Below, in pieces: positions 7,949 to 15,670 of a DNA stretch of 64,000 bases. Location of the stretch: the NCBI RefSeq assembly GCF_008801815.1, contig NZ_VZOX01000010.1; one strand, 5' to 3'. Origin of the DNA: Edwardsiella anguillarum (GTDB taxonomy: Bacteria; Pseudomonadota; Gammaproteobacteria; Enterobacterales; Enterobacteriaceae). A program made the translations under genes and the position numbers. Each line of letters starts with the position of its first letter. Positions within the stretch are counted from its first letter, which is position 1. The notes under the pieces are model-generated. The model was not told the origin of the DNA. It did no database searches and saw nothing but the letters and a program-made list of their open reading frames with translations.

Positions 7949-9079
7949 ATGCTGCCATCAGCGGGCTGGTTAGGGCTCAGTTACTTTACCTATTTTTTCT
8001 CATTCGGCGTCTTTCTTCCGTTCTGGAGCCTGTGGCTGCAGGGGCAGGGGATCTCGCCGGAGTCCATCGGCATTCTGCTGGGCGCCGGGATGGGCGCCCG
8101 CTTCGTCGGCAGCCTGTTCATTACCCCGGCGGTCAAGAGAACCTCGCAGCTGCTGGTGGCGCTGCGTCTGGTGACGCTGATCGCCCTGTTCTGCGGCGTC
8201 GCCTTCATGCTGGGCAGCGCCTGGGCCTGGCTGATGGCGGTGATGGTGGGGTTCAGCCTGTTCTATGGTCCGCTGGTGCCGCTGACCGATGCGCTGGCGG
8301 CGACCTGGCAGCGCCAGATTGGGCTGGACTACGGCAAGGTGCGCCTGTGGGGATCCCTGGCCTTTATCGTGGGCTCGGCGGCGACCGGCGAGCTGGTCAA
8401 CGCCTTTGGCCATCAGGCTATTCTGTATAGCCTGCTGGGGGGACTGCTGGCGATGCTGCTGGGCATGCTACCGCGCCCGGCACAGCCGCCTCAGGATGGC
8501 CCCGCCCATCAGACGGCGCAGGTCACCCCCTGGTCTATTTTGCTGCGGGAGCGTTCGGTGTGGCGTTTTTTGCTGTGCTGCGCGCTGTTGCAGGGGGCCC
8601 ACGCCGGCTATTACGCCTTTAGCACCCTTTTTTGGAGCCGGGCCGATTACTCTGCGTCGCTGGTAGGATACCTGTGGTCGCTGGGGGTGGTGGCCGAGGT
8701 GATTATCTTTGCCCTGAGCAATCGCCTGTTTCGCCGCTGGACGGTGTCTGGCCTGCTGCTGCTATCCTGCCTTTGCGCGCTGCTGCGCTGGGTAATGATG
8801 GGGGCGACGACGGCGCTGCCGTGGCTGGTGGTGATGCAGATCCTGCACGCCGGCACCTTCACCGTATGTCATCTGGCGGCGATGCGCTTTATCTCGGCGC
8901 GTCAGGGCGGCGATGTGATCCGCTTGCAGGCGGTCTATTCGGCGCTGGGCATGGGGGGAAGCGTGGCGGTGATGACGGTGCTGGCAGGGGTGGTATATCA
9001 ATACAGCCCCAGTGGCATGTTTTATCTGATGGCGCTGCTGGTGACGCCGGTGCTGTTCCTGCGCCCCGGCGTCCGCTGA
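7949..9079 (+). CDS. hcaT: HcaT-like major facilitator transporter
   Basis: The 376-residue protein has about twelve hydrophobic segments and matches E. coli HcaT (putative 3-phenylpropionate transporter) along its length. Shared segments include SYFTYFFSFGVFLPFW, PLVPLTDALA, LDYGKVRLWGS, GYLWSLGVVAEVIIFALSN and GTFTVCHLAAMRFI. The substrate is inferred only by homology; no hca catabolic genes lie nearby. I chose ATG at 7949 because AAGGAGAGG precedes it; an ATG seven codons upstream has a poorer site. The stop abuts the stop of convergent queD. Confidence 0.88.
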   Translation: MLPSAGWLGLSYFTYFFSFGVFLPFWSLWLQGQGISPESIGILLGAGMGARFVGSLFITPAVKRTSQLLVALRLVTLIALFCGVAFMLGSAWAWLMAVMVGFSLFYGPLVPLTDALAATWQRQIGLDYGKVRLWGSLAFIVGSAATGELVNAFGHQAILYSLLGGLLAMLLGMLPRPAQPPQDGPAHQTAQVTPWSILLRERSVWRFLLCCALLQGAHAGYYAFSTLFWSRADYSASLVGYLWSLGVVAEVIIFALSNRLFRRWTVSGLLLLSCLCALLRWVMMGATTALPWLVVMQILHAGTFTVCHLAAMRFISARQGGDVIRLQAVYSALGMGGSVAVMTVLAGVVYQYSPSGMFYLMALLVTPVLFLRPGVR

Positions 9080-9442
9080 TCACTGGCCGCGGTAGGTGCA
9101 GCCGGCGGTGCAGGTCTCTTTGACTCGCACCGCGCTCAGCAGCGGCAGGCTCGGCTTGAGCTGATCCCAAATCCAGCGGGCCAGCACCTCGCTGGTCGGG
9201 TTTTCCAGCCCGGCGATCTCATTGAGATAGTGGTGATCCAGCTGATCATAGATCGGTTGGAAGCGCGCTTTCAGATCGGCAAAGTCCATTACCCAACCGG
9301 TGTAGGGGTCGACCTCACCGGTGATCTCTATGCGCACCAGAAACGAGTGGCCGTGCAAACGGCCGCACTTGTGTCCCTGCGGTACGTGCGGCAAACGGTG
9401 GGCCGCTTCAAACTGAAACTCTTTAAACAGGGTGGTTGTCAT
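9080..9442 (-). CDS. queD: QueD, 6-carboxytetrahydropterin synthase
   Basis: This 120-residue protein of the PTPS family converts dihydroneopterin triphosphate to 6-carboxytetrahydropterin for queuosine. The zinc histidines are visible in FEAAHRLPH and GRLHGHSF, and the catalytic cysteine in GHKCGR. QueD and QueE supply successive steps, so their proximity, broken by the hcaT-like gene, makes functional sense although they are on opposite strands. Confidence 0.95.
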   Translation of the reverse strand: MTTTLFKEFQFEAAHRLPHVPQGHKCGRLHGHSFLVRIEITGEVDPYTGWVMDFADLKARFQPIYDQLDHHYLNEIAGLENPTSEVLARWIWDQLKPSLPLLSAVRVKETCTAGCTYRGQ

Positions 9443-9625
9443 GGTGACGCCTCATAACCAAAAGAAGCGCATGGTAGCGCAAAGCGGCGCAGGGGGGTAG
9501 TTTGCGCCGTAGATCGGCCCCGATTGTGTTATTTAGCCTGCATTGTTGTGTTTTTTATTTGTTAAATTGAGGCGACCAACACTATGCTGGACGGCACCCT
9601 ATTCCGCCGTCACAGGAGTGATGCC

Positions 9626-11350
9626 ATGCCCTTTTCTCGCCCCGTCCCACCGGCCGAGATGCTGCTGTCCCAGCTGCGCGCCATCGCAGGCCCCGCCCGA
9701 GTATTAAGCGATACGCGCAAAATGGCGCGCTACTGTAAAGGCTTCCGCTCCGGTCAGGGCAGCGCGCTGGCCGTGGTGTTTCCCGAGACGCTGCTGGCGA
9801 TGTGGCGGATCTTCAAGGCCTGCGTCGAGGCCGATCGCATCATTCTGATGCAGGCGGCCAATACCGGCCTGACCGAAGGGTCGACCCCCAGCGGCGACGA
9901 CTACGATCGCGAGCTGGTGATCATCAATACCCTGCGTCTGGGCGGCGCTCAGCTGTTGGACGAGGGGCGCCAGGTGGTGGTGCTGCCCGGTACCACCCTG
10001 TGGCAGCTTGAGCGGCTGCTGAAACCGCTGGAGCGGGAGCCCCACTCGGTGATCGGCTCCTCCTGCATCGGCGCTTCGGTGATCGGCGGCATCTGTAACA
10101 ACTCCGGCGGCGCACTGGTGCAGCGTGGTCCGGCCTATACCGAAATGGCGCTGTATGGACGGGTCAATGAACAGGGAGAGGCGGAGCTGGTCAACCATCT
10201 GGGCATTGCGCTGGGCGAGACGCCGGAGGCCATATTGACGAATCTGGCCCAGCGACGCTACGGCGATGCGGATGTCCAGCATGATGCGCGCCGGGCCTCC
10301 GACCACCAGTATGCGCAGCGCGTCAGGGCGGTGGATGCTGCCACGCCGGCCCGCTTTAACGCCGACGAGCGGCGCCTGTTTGAGGCCTCCGGCTGTGCCG
10401 GAAAGCTGGCGGTGTTCGCCGTGCGTCTGGACACGTTTCCCGCCGAGCCGCACCAGCAGGTGTTTTATATCGGCACCGATCGACCTCAGGTGTTGACCGA
10501 GCTGCGGCGGCATATACTGAGCCACTTTACCCACCTGCCGGTGGCCGCGGAGTATATGCATCGCGATACGTTTGATATCGCCGAGCGCTATGGCAAAGAT
10601 ACCTTTTTGATGATCGAAAAGCTGGGGACGGATCGGATGCCGTTCTTCTTCAACCTGAAGGGGCGGATCGACGCATGGGCGGAGCGTGTGCCACTGCTGC
10701 CGTCCCACCCGGTCGATCGCGCGATGCAGGCGCTGAGTCGTCTGTGGCCGGGGCATCTGCCGCCGCGCATCAGGCAGTACCGCGATCGCTACTCGCACCA
10801 CCTGCTGCTGAAGATGGCCGGTGACGGGATCGAGGAGGCACAGCGGTGGCTGAGCGACTATTTTTCCCAGGCCGACGGCGACTTTTTTACCTGCACGCCG
10901 GAGGAGGGGAGCAAGGCGTTTTTACACCGCTTCGCCGCCGCCGGGGCGGCGATACGCTATCAGGCGGTGCATGATCAGCAGGTCGAAGACATTCTGGCGC
11001 TGGATATCGCCCTGCGGCGCAACGACGCGGAGTGGTTTGAACAGCTGCCGCCGGAGCTGACGCAGGATCTGTCGCACTGCCTGTACTATGGTCACTTTAT
11101 GTGTCACGTATTCCATCAGGACTATATCGTGCGCAAGGGGGCCGATGCGGCAGCGATTAAGGCGAAGATGCTGGCGCTGCTGGATGCGCGCGGCGCGGAG
11201 TATCCGGCGGAGCACAACGTGGGCCATCTCTACCGCGCTAAGCCGCAGCTGGAGGCCTTTTATCGCCATCAGGATCCCACCAATACTCTCAATCCCGGCA
11301 TCGGCAAGACCAGCAAGTGCCGCGGCTGGGGCTGCGACGGCGGCCACTAG
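9626..11350 (+). CDS. dld: Dld, quinone-dependent D-lactate dehydrogenase
   Basis: This peripheral inner-membrane FAD enzyme oxidises D-lactate to pyruvate and passes electrons to quinone. The 574 residues match E. coli Dld closely: TARYRKGFRSGQG-like start of the FAD domain, QAANTGLTEGSTPSGDDYDR, SSCIGASVIGGICNNSGG, and the C-terminal PAEHNVGHLYRAK and DPTNTLNPGIGKTS. I chose ATG at 9626, seven bases after AGGAG; fourteen codons of the open frame lie upstream without a site. The C-terminal tail is short and glycine-rich. Confidence 0.96.
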   Translation: MPFSRPVPPAEMLLSQLRAIAGPARVLSDTRKMARYCKGFRSGQGSALAVVFPETLLAMWRIFKACVEADRIILMQAANTGLTEGSTPSGDDYDRELVIINTLRLGGAQLLDEGRQVVVLPGTTLWQLERLLKPLEREPHSVIGSSCIGASVIGGICNNSGGALVQRGPAYTEMALYGRVNEQGEAELVNHLGIALGETPEAILTNLAQRRYGDADVQHDARRASDHQYAQRVRAVDAATPARFNADERRLFEASGCAGKLAVFAVRLDTFPAEPHQQVFYIGTDRPQVLTELRRHILSHFTHLPVAAEYMHRDTFDIAERYGKDTFLMIEKLGTDRMPFFFNLKGRIDAWAERVPLLPSHPVDRAMQALSRLWPGHLPPRIRQYRDRYSHHLLLKMAGDGIEEAQRWLSDYFSQADGDFFTCTPEEGSKAFLHRFAAAGAAIRYQAVHDQQVEDILALDIALRRNDAEWFEQLPPELTQDLSHCLYYGHFMCHVFHQDYIVRKGADAAAIKAKMLALLDARGAEYPAEHNVGHLYRAKPQLEAFYRHQDPTNTLNPGIGKTSKCRGWGCDGGH

Positions 11351-11369
11351 GATGCGCCTCGCGGCCGTG

Positions 11370-11411
11370 TGCGCCAGCGACGCCCAGGGCCCGTTACGGG
11401 GTACGCCCTAG
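11370..11411 (+). repeat. Short hairpin repeat, copy A
   Basis: The block around GCCCGTTACGGGG and ACGCCCTAG in this dld-arsR gap closely resembles a block at 14152-14190, sharing CAGCGAC, GGCCCGT, ACGGG and ACGCCCTAG in the same order and spacing. A weaker inverted copy lies at 13930-13953. It may also work as a terminator-like hairpin between the convergent genes. Confidence 0.5.
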
Positions 11412-11734
11412 GCCGGCTTTTCATCCGTCGGCGAGCAGTACAGGCGGTGCAGGGTTTCCAGCAGGGTCAGCGTGCGCGGATCGTCAATGCGGTAGACGAT
11501 CTGTTTGCCTTCGCGTCGAGTGGTGACCAGCGTCAGGCGGCGCAGCACCCCAAGCTGCTGAGAGAGGGTCGGCTGTAGGATCCCCGTCGCCGCCTCCAGC
11601 TCGCCGACGGCCGCCTCGCCCTGACTGAGGCGGCACAGCAGCAGCAGGCGATCCGGATTGGCCAGCGCGCGCAGGATCCGCGATGTGTCTGCCGCCGCCC
11701 GCTGCATCTGCCGGTGCATTTGAGATGTCGCCAT
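11408..11734 (-). CDS. ArsR-family regulator of the BigR/YgaV persulfide-sensing type
   Basis: The 108-residue winged-helix protein starts at ATG 11734, six bases after AGGAAG. The recognition helix lies in QPTLSQQLGVLRRL. Two cysteines, Cys34 in LLLLCRLSQGE and Cys100 in HRLYCSP, sit at the positions used by BigR, SqrR and YgaV to form a polysulfide bridge when sensing sulfane sulfur; the usual arsenic or zinc ligand motif ELCVCDL is absent. It is divergent from a CoA-disulfide reductase-rhodanese gene, the expected kind of target. Persulfide sensing is inferred from cysteine placement and context. Confidence 0.78.
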   Translation of the reverse strand: MATSQMHRQMQRAAADTSRILRALANPDRLLLLCRLSQGEAAVGELEAATGILQPTLSQQLGVLRRLTLVTTRREGKQIVYRIDDPRTLTLLETLHRLYCSPTDEKPA

Positions 11735-11759
11735 CGTGCACTTCCTCACCAACGCTTTC

Positions 11760-11788
11760 TTATTTAATATTATATATTATTGTATAAT
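11760..11788 (+). promoter_or_regulatory. A/T-only tract and -10 box in the regulator-reductase divergent region
   Basis: A 22-bp run of only A and T (11760-11781) stands out in the G+C-rich surroundings and is followed by a consensus -10 box TATAAT (11783-11788) facing the reductase gene. BigR-type repressors bind A/T-rich palindromic operators in such divergent regions, so this tract is the most likely operator. The operator role is inferred. Confidence 0.5.
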
Positions 11789-11859
11789 GATGAGGGGAAG
11801 CTGGCAACGCCGAGCCGGGTCGCTGCCGGTCTGATAATCGGATTCGATGAGGTGAGCAG

Positions 11860-13515
11860 ATGAAAATCGTAATTGTCGGCGGGGTTGCCGGTGGCGCATC
11901 CGCCGCGGTCAGGGCCAGAAGGCTGTCTGAGACGGCGCAGATCATCGTGCTGGAGCGCGGGGAGTATGCATCGTTCGCCAACTGTGGCCTGCCCTATCAT
12001 ATCGGCGGTGAAATCCCGCAGCGCGATAGCCTGCTGTTGAGGACGCCGCAGGATTTTCGCCAACGTTTCAACGTTGAGGTACGGGTGCGTCACGAGGTAC
12101 TGTCCATTGATCCCCAGGGAAAAACCGTGGAGGTGCGCGATAGCGCCAGCGGGAAAACCTACCGTGAATCCTACGATCGCCTGCTGCTGAGCAGCGGCGC
12201 AGCACCGCTGGTGCCGCCGCTGCCGGGGGCGACGAGCCCGGGGGTATTTACCCTGCGCAGCATTAACGATATGGATGCCATTCTGGCGCATATTGCGGCG
12301 CGAGCGCCGCAGCATGCCACCGTGGTCGGCGGGGGCTTCATTGGCCTGGAGGTGGCCGAGGCGCTGCGTCAGCGCGGACTGGCGGTCACCCTGTTGGAGA
12401 TGGGGCCTCAGGTGATGATGCCGGTCGATGGCGAGATGGCGGTGCCGCTGCACCAGACGCTGCGCCGCCACGGGGTGGATCTACGCCTGCGGACGGCGCT
12501 GCAGGCGATCGCCGCCGACGGAGAGGGCATGGCCTTGACCCTGAGCGACGGCAGCGTACTGCAGAGCGGGCTGGTGATCATGGCGATCGGGGTGAGGCCG
12601 GAAAGTCGCCTGGCGCAGGACGCCGGCCTGGCACTGGGCGCCAGCGGCGGTATTTGGGTGGACAGCGCGATGCACACCTCCGCGGCGGATATCTACGCGG
12701 TAGGCGACGCCGTTGAGGCGCCGCCCTTTGACGACGCCATGCCGCCGCTGGTTCCGCTGGCCGGGCCGGCCAACCGCCAGGGGCGCATTGCGGCCGATAC
12801 CATGCTGGGGCGTGACAGCCGCTACCGCGGTAGCCAGGCGGCGGCGGTGTGTAAGGTCTTTGATATGACCGTCGCCAGCGTGGGGCTGAGTGAGAAGCTG
12901 CTGCAGCGCCAGCAGAGGGGCTATGAGAAGGTGTATGTGCATGGGCCTAACCACGCCGGCTACTACCCCCACGCGACGCCCATCAGCCTGAAGCTGCTTT
13001 TCGATCCGACCGATGGCGCCATTCTGGGCGCCCAGGCGATAGGTCAGGAGGGGGTCGACAAGCGCATTGATGTGATCTCTGTTGCCCAGCGCGCCGGGCT
13101 GAAGGTGGAGGATCTGGAGCACCTGGAGCTGTGCTATGCGCCGCCCTATAACAGCGCCCGGGATCTGGTCAATCAGGCGGGGATGCTGGCGGCCAACGTA
13201 TGCTGCGGCGATACCGCTATTTGCCATGTCGTCGACGTACTGCAGCGCGATCCGGCGCACCAGTGTTTGCTGGACATCCGCACGCCGCAGGAGCTGAAGG
13301 CGCATGGAAGCTATCCGCAGGCGCTGCACATCCCGCTGGATGCGCTGCGCGAACGTCTGAATGATCTACCGCGGGATAAGGAGATCCTGATCGGCTGCCA
13401 GTCGGGTCTGCGGGGTCACGTGGCCTACCGTATGCTGGTTCAGCACGGCTTCCGCGCGCGTAATCTGAGCGGGGGCTATATCACCTTTGCACGGACGCTG
13501 GCGGCGCAGGCATAG
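11860..13515 (+). CDS. CoA-disulfide reductase fused to a rhodanese domain (CoADR-RHD)
   Basis: The 551 residues begin with a class-I flavin disulfide reductase: FAD motif VGGVAGG, active cysteine Cys42 in SFANCGLPYHIGG, an NAD(P) motif in VVGGGFIGLEVAEAL and the C-terminal FAD-contact YAVGDAVE. From about residue 445 a rhodanese domain follows, with LDIRTPQELKAHG and catalytic Cys513 in IGCQSGLRG. Such fusions reduce CoA disulfide or CoA persulfide and handle sulfane sulfur in the cytoplasm. The divergent BigR-like regulator supports a role in persulfide balance. The exact substrate cannot be told from sequence. Confidence 0.9.
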   Translation: MKIVIVGGVAGGASAAVRARRLSETAQIIVLERGEYASFANCGLPYHIGGEIPQRDSLLLRTPQDFRQRFNVEVRVRHEVLSIDPQGKTVEVRDSASGKTYRESYDRLLLSSGAAPLVPPLPGATSPGVFTLRSINDMDAILAHIAARAPQHATVVGGGFIGLEVAEALRQRGLAVTLLEMGPQVMMPVDGEMAVPLHQTLRRHGVDLRLRTALQAIAADGEGMALTLSDGSVLQSGLVIMAIGVRPESRLAQDAGLALGASGGIWVDSAMHTSAADIYAVGDAVEAPPFDDAMPPLVPLAGPANRQGRIAADTMLGRDSRYRGSQAAAVCKVFDMTVASVGLSEKLLQRQQRGYEKVYVHGPNHAGYYPHATPISLKLLFDPTDGAILGAQAIGQEGVDKRIDVISVAQRAGLKVEDLEHLELCYAPPYNSARDLVNQAGMLAANVCCGDTAICHVVDVLQRDPAHQCLLDIRTPQELKAHGSYPQALHIPLDALRERLNDLPRDKEILIGCQSGLRGHVAYRMLVQHGFRARNLSGGYITFARTLAAQA

Positions 13516-13525
13516 CGCAGCGCAT

Positions 13526-13554
13526 CGGGATTGTCCGCCTGGCGGACGATCCCG
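13526..13554 (+). terminator. Hairpin after the CoADR-RHD gene
   Basis: CGGGATTGTCCGC and GCGGACGATCCCG pair with one G-T mismatch around a three-base loop, eleven bases past the stop codon. The following bases are not T-rich, so it is a weak intrinsic terminator candidate. Confidence 0.5.
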
Positions 13555-13720
13555 GCTTAGCATCGGCGCAGGGCGAAGCAAAAAGCGTGTTTTTTCAATG
13601 AGTGTATTTACTCACAAAAATAACCCCTGTGCGTTCAGGTTAAGTTTTATTTATCGATCTATTCATGGCGTTAGCCTAGACGCAATCACCGTTCTTTCCT
13701 TTCAGGCTGACGCTGAACTT

Positions 13721-13776
13721 CATGACTTATTATTCTGCGTTATCCCCCTTGCGCCGCCGGAGCGAGATAAGTCATG
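13721..13776. repeat. 10-bp inverted repeat upstream of a decayed LysR-type gene
   Basis: CATGACTTAT (13721-13730) and ATAAGTCATG (13767-13776) are perfect inverted copies 36 bases apart. The right arm overlaps the start codon of the LysR-type remnant at 13774. It may be a leftover autoregulatory or hairpin element. Confidence 0.45.
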
Positions 13777-13910
13777 CCTACACGCAGACAGTCCATTATT
13801 AATCTGGATCTGGATTTATTACGCACCTAGGTCGCGGTGGCAGAGACGGTATGTCGTACCCTGCCGGTGGTCAGTCTAACGATAGGACAGGAGCGTCTAG
13901 CGGGGGCAGT
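13774..13910 (+). pseudogene. Decayed N-terminus of a LysR-type (LrhA/HexA-like) regulator
   Basis: Starting at ATG 13774 the translation reads MPTRRQSIINLDLDLLRT, a stop (TAG), then VAVAETVCRT. In LrhA/HexA-type LysR regulators the same place reads INLDLDLLRTFVAVA, with Phe where the stop now stands, and a later VCRTQSAVS segment is echoed by VCRTLPVVS. After about residue 45 the similarity ends in more stops. I read this as the start of a dead regulator gene. The match rests on a short motif, so the assignment to the LrhA branch is tentative. Confidence 0.5.
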
Positions 13911-13929
13911 CCATTAACGGCTCTAAGGT

Positions 13930-14192
13930 GTCTAGGGGGGCCCCGTAAGGGTACCCGACGGTAACGCGGAGCCAAAAGCGCATAATCAAGGCGGAGGCTG
14001 GCCTATATTTAAGCCCGACAATGCAAAGCATCCACTCCTGGCACGCGTCTCATAGGGCTGGGGCCAATTTCCCCCATTACGGCGTTACTCATCACGGTGC
14101 ATTTTGGTCTAAAACCTCGCTGCTCGGGCCTTGCCCTGGGCTAAAATGACCGTCAGCGACACTCACGGCCCGTAACGGGACACGCCCTAGAC
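13930..14192. mobile_element. Possible 263-bp non-autonomous element with inverted ends
   Basis: The left end begins GTCTAGGGGGGCCCCGTAAG and the right end, read on the other strand, begins GTCTAGGGCGTGTCCCGTTA. The ends agree at most positions apart from a small length difference and point inward as terminal inverted repeats. The interior contains no open frame I can recognise, and no clear target-site duplication is visible. It adjoins the decayed LysR gene. A MITE-like element is one reading; an old pair of inverted hairpin repeats is another. Confidence 0.4.
14152..14190 (+). repeat. Short hairpin repeat, copy B
   Basis: This copy shares CAGCGAC, GGCCCGT, ACGGG and ACGCCCTAG, in the same order and spacing, with the block at 11370-11411 after dld. 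Its right end forms the right boundary of the possible element at 13930-14192. Confidence 0.5.
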
Positions 14193-14366
14193 TCCCGGTG
14201 ACGATTGAGAATGTCTGACAATTTCACCTATCCGTTCTAGCAGAATGGCTAATGTGAATATATTTATCTTAACCGTATTGATTGTATGGTTTTTGATTAC
14301 TACAGTTTTATTATCACTGTAGATGGCTATAGTGATACTTAAGCTTATATAAAAGGAGTCATCGAG
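14193..14366 (+). promoter_or_regulatory. A+T-rich upstream region of the toxin gene
   Basis: Base composition changes sharply here from G+C-rich to A+T-rich. The stretch holds an inverted repeat CTACAG/CTGTAG with an 11-base loop around 14302-14325 and several possible -10 boxes such as TATAGT. A strong ribosome-binding site AAGGAG lies eight bases before the toxin ATG. No coding frame is visible. Confidence 0.5.
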
Positions 14367-15590
14367 ATGAGTATTTCTTCGGTTTTACAAAAACATGCGT
14401 CATGTATGTATGAAACAAGTAATCATATGACTTTTTCTTCAACGGGTGATTCTCTCGCGCAAGCGATTTTACCTGATGTATATAAGTCAAATGTTGTAAT
14501 GGTTAATAGCTTGATTAGCAGTGTCTTAGATAGTAAATTACCGACATTGACATTGCCACCTAATAATTGGAGTGAGTTTTGCAAAACCTATATTGAGGCG
14601 CAGTCAGATGCATTAGTCTGGGTGAACCAAGTTGTAGCCCGACTTGATAATGTTCCTCAAGATGTGCAAAGTTATCATCAAGATATTACCAATTTATTTG
14701 ATGATGCTATTAGCATGGTAAAATGTATGGTTAATAATCCAGAGCGCCGCTCTATATATGTATCACTGCTTAACCAAGATTTAACCATTATAGATAATAA
14801 ATTAAATATGGTCTTTGGTTTTGTTAAAGGAACTGTGGATGCTTTAGTCAACTTTAAAAATATTTTGCCTGAAATGGCTCAGCGGTTACAAAACTTAGCT
14901 GATCTGGCGAGTCAAGAGGAGAAGGTTGATCAACAAAAAATCGCAGAATTAAAAAAAGCAATTGATGAATTGAATAATGACATTCGTGGACTAACTGCCA
15001 GCATTGTTGGCTTAGGAATTGCGGATGCTGCGGCAATTTCTCTAGGGACTCTTGCTACAATCGTTGCATTCCCCATTGGTTCTGTAGTATGGCTTTTTTG
15101 TGCGCCAGCAATAGCTGTTGCAACAACTTTTATTATTTTAGACTCTTTAAAGATCAAAGAGGATAAAGCAAAGATTGAAGCTAGCCAAAGAGAGATGGAT
15201 CAACGAACACAAGATGTATCAACGTTACATTTATTGGCTCAGAATTATTCTGAGTTAGCTAAATCAGCTGAATCTGTTCAAGATAATCTAGAGCAGATTT
15301 TAGATAATTGGAGTGAGCTAACTGGTGATTTTTCTGAATCAATAAAAAATGTCCAAGAGGCGGCTTTAGATGCAAAAAACTGTAACGATAATGAAATTAT
15401 TAATGATCTAACACTGGCTAATAGCTGTTGGCAACAGGCTTACAAAGATGCAGGTAGTCTGACAATTAAACTTAACCATTCTGATGCTGTAATTGAGATA
15501 GGTATGAGTCAGGACGATATTAAAAAAGAATACCAATCAAGTAATGTTGTGGATATGGTGACTTATTTTAATAAGTATTCACAAAAATAA
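14367..15590 (+). CDS. XaxA/YaxA-like pore-forming toxin subunit (alpha-xenorhabdolysin family)
   Basis: The 407-residue protein matches the length and pattern of XaxA of Xenorhabdus and YaxA of Yersinia, ClyA-type alpha-helical pore-forming toxins. It is mostly amphipathic helix. A hydrophobic hairpin at about residues 211-260 (LGIADAAAISLGTLATIVAF, GSVVWLFCAPAIAVATTFII) is the expected membrane-inserting part, flanked by long coiled-coil helices. Conserved-looking segments are ILPDVYKSNVVMVNSLI, VNQVVARLDNVPQDVQSY and SMVKCMVNNPERR. There is no signal peptide, as in the family. Codons are A/T-rich, unlike the neighbours, which suggests transfer. The partner subunit XaxB/YaxB normally follows directly and is not seen. 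Confidence 0.85.
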   Translation: MSISSVLQKHASCMYETSNHMTFSSTGDSLAQAILPDVYKSNVVMVNSLISSVLDSKLPTLTLPPNNWSEFCKTYIEAQSDALVWVNQVVARLDNVPQDVQSYHQDITNLFDDAISMVKCMVNNPERRSIYVSLLNQDLTIIDNKLNMVFGFVKGTVDALVNFKNILPEMAQRLQNLADLASQEEKVDQQKIAELKKAIDELNNDIRGLTASIVGLGIADAAAISLGTLATIVAFPIGSVVWLFCAPAIAVATTFIILDSLKIKEDKAKIEASQREMDQRTQDVSTLHLLAQNYSELAKSAESVQDNLEQILDNWSELTGDFSESIKNVQEAALDAKNCNDNEIINDLTLANSCWQQAYKDAGSLTIKLNHSDAVIEIGMSQDDIKKEYQSSNVVDMVTYFNKYSQK

Positions 15591-15639
15591 AGTTGAGGTT
15601 GATTTGTGATGTTTTTTTATGAAGGATAGACGGATTATA

Positions 15640-15670
15640 AAGGCGTGCTGGAACAGAGTACGCCTTTTTT
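15640..15670 (+). terminator. Rho-independent terminator of the toxin gene
   Basis: AAGGCGT (15640-15646) and ACGCCTT (15660-15666) form a perfect stem followed by six T bases, 50 bases after the toxin stop. Its position shows that the toxin transcript ends without a second gene. Confidence 0.88.

Noticed and set aside
9704..10801. 365-codon minus-strand open frame
   Set aside because: Antisense to dld, whose match to the family is full length.
13487..13879. 130-codon plus-strand frame after CoADR-RHD
   Set aside because: It covers a hairpin and a LysR-like remnant in another frame, changes composition along its length and has no ribosome-binding site.
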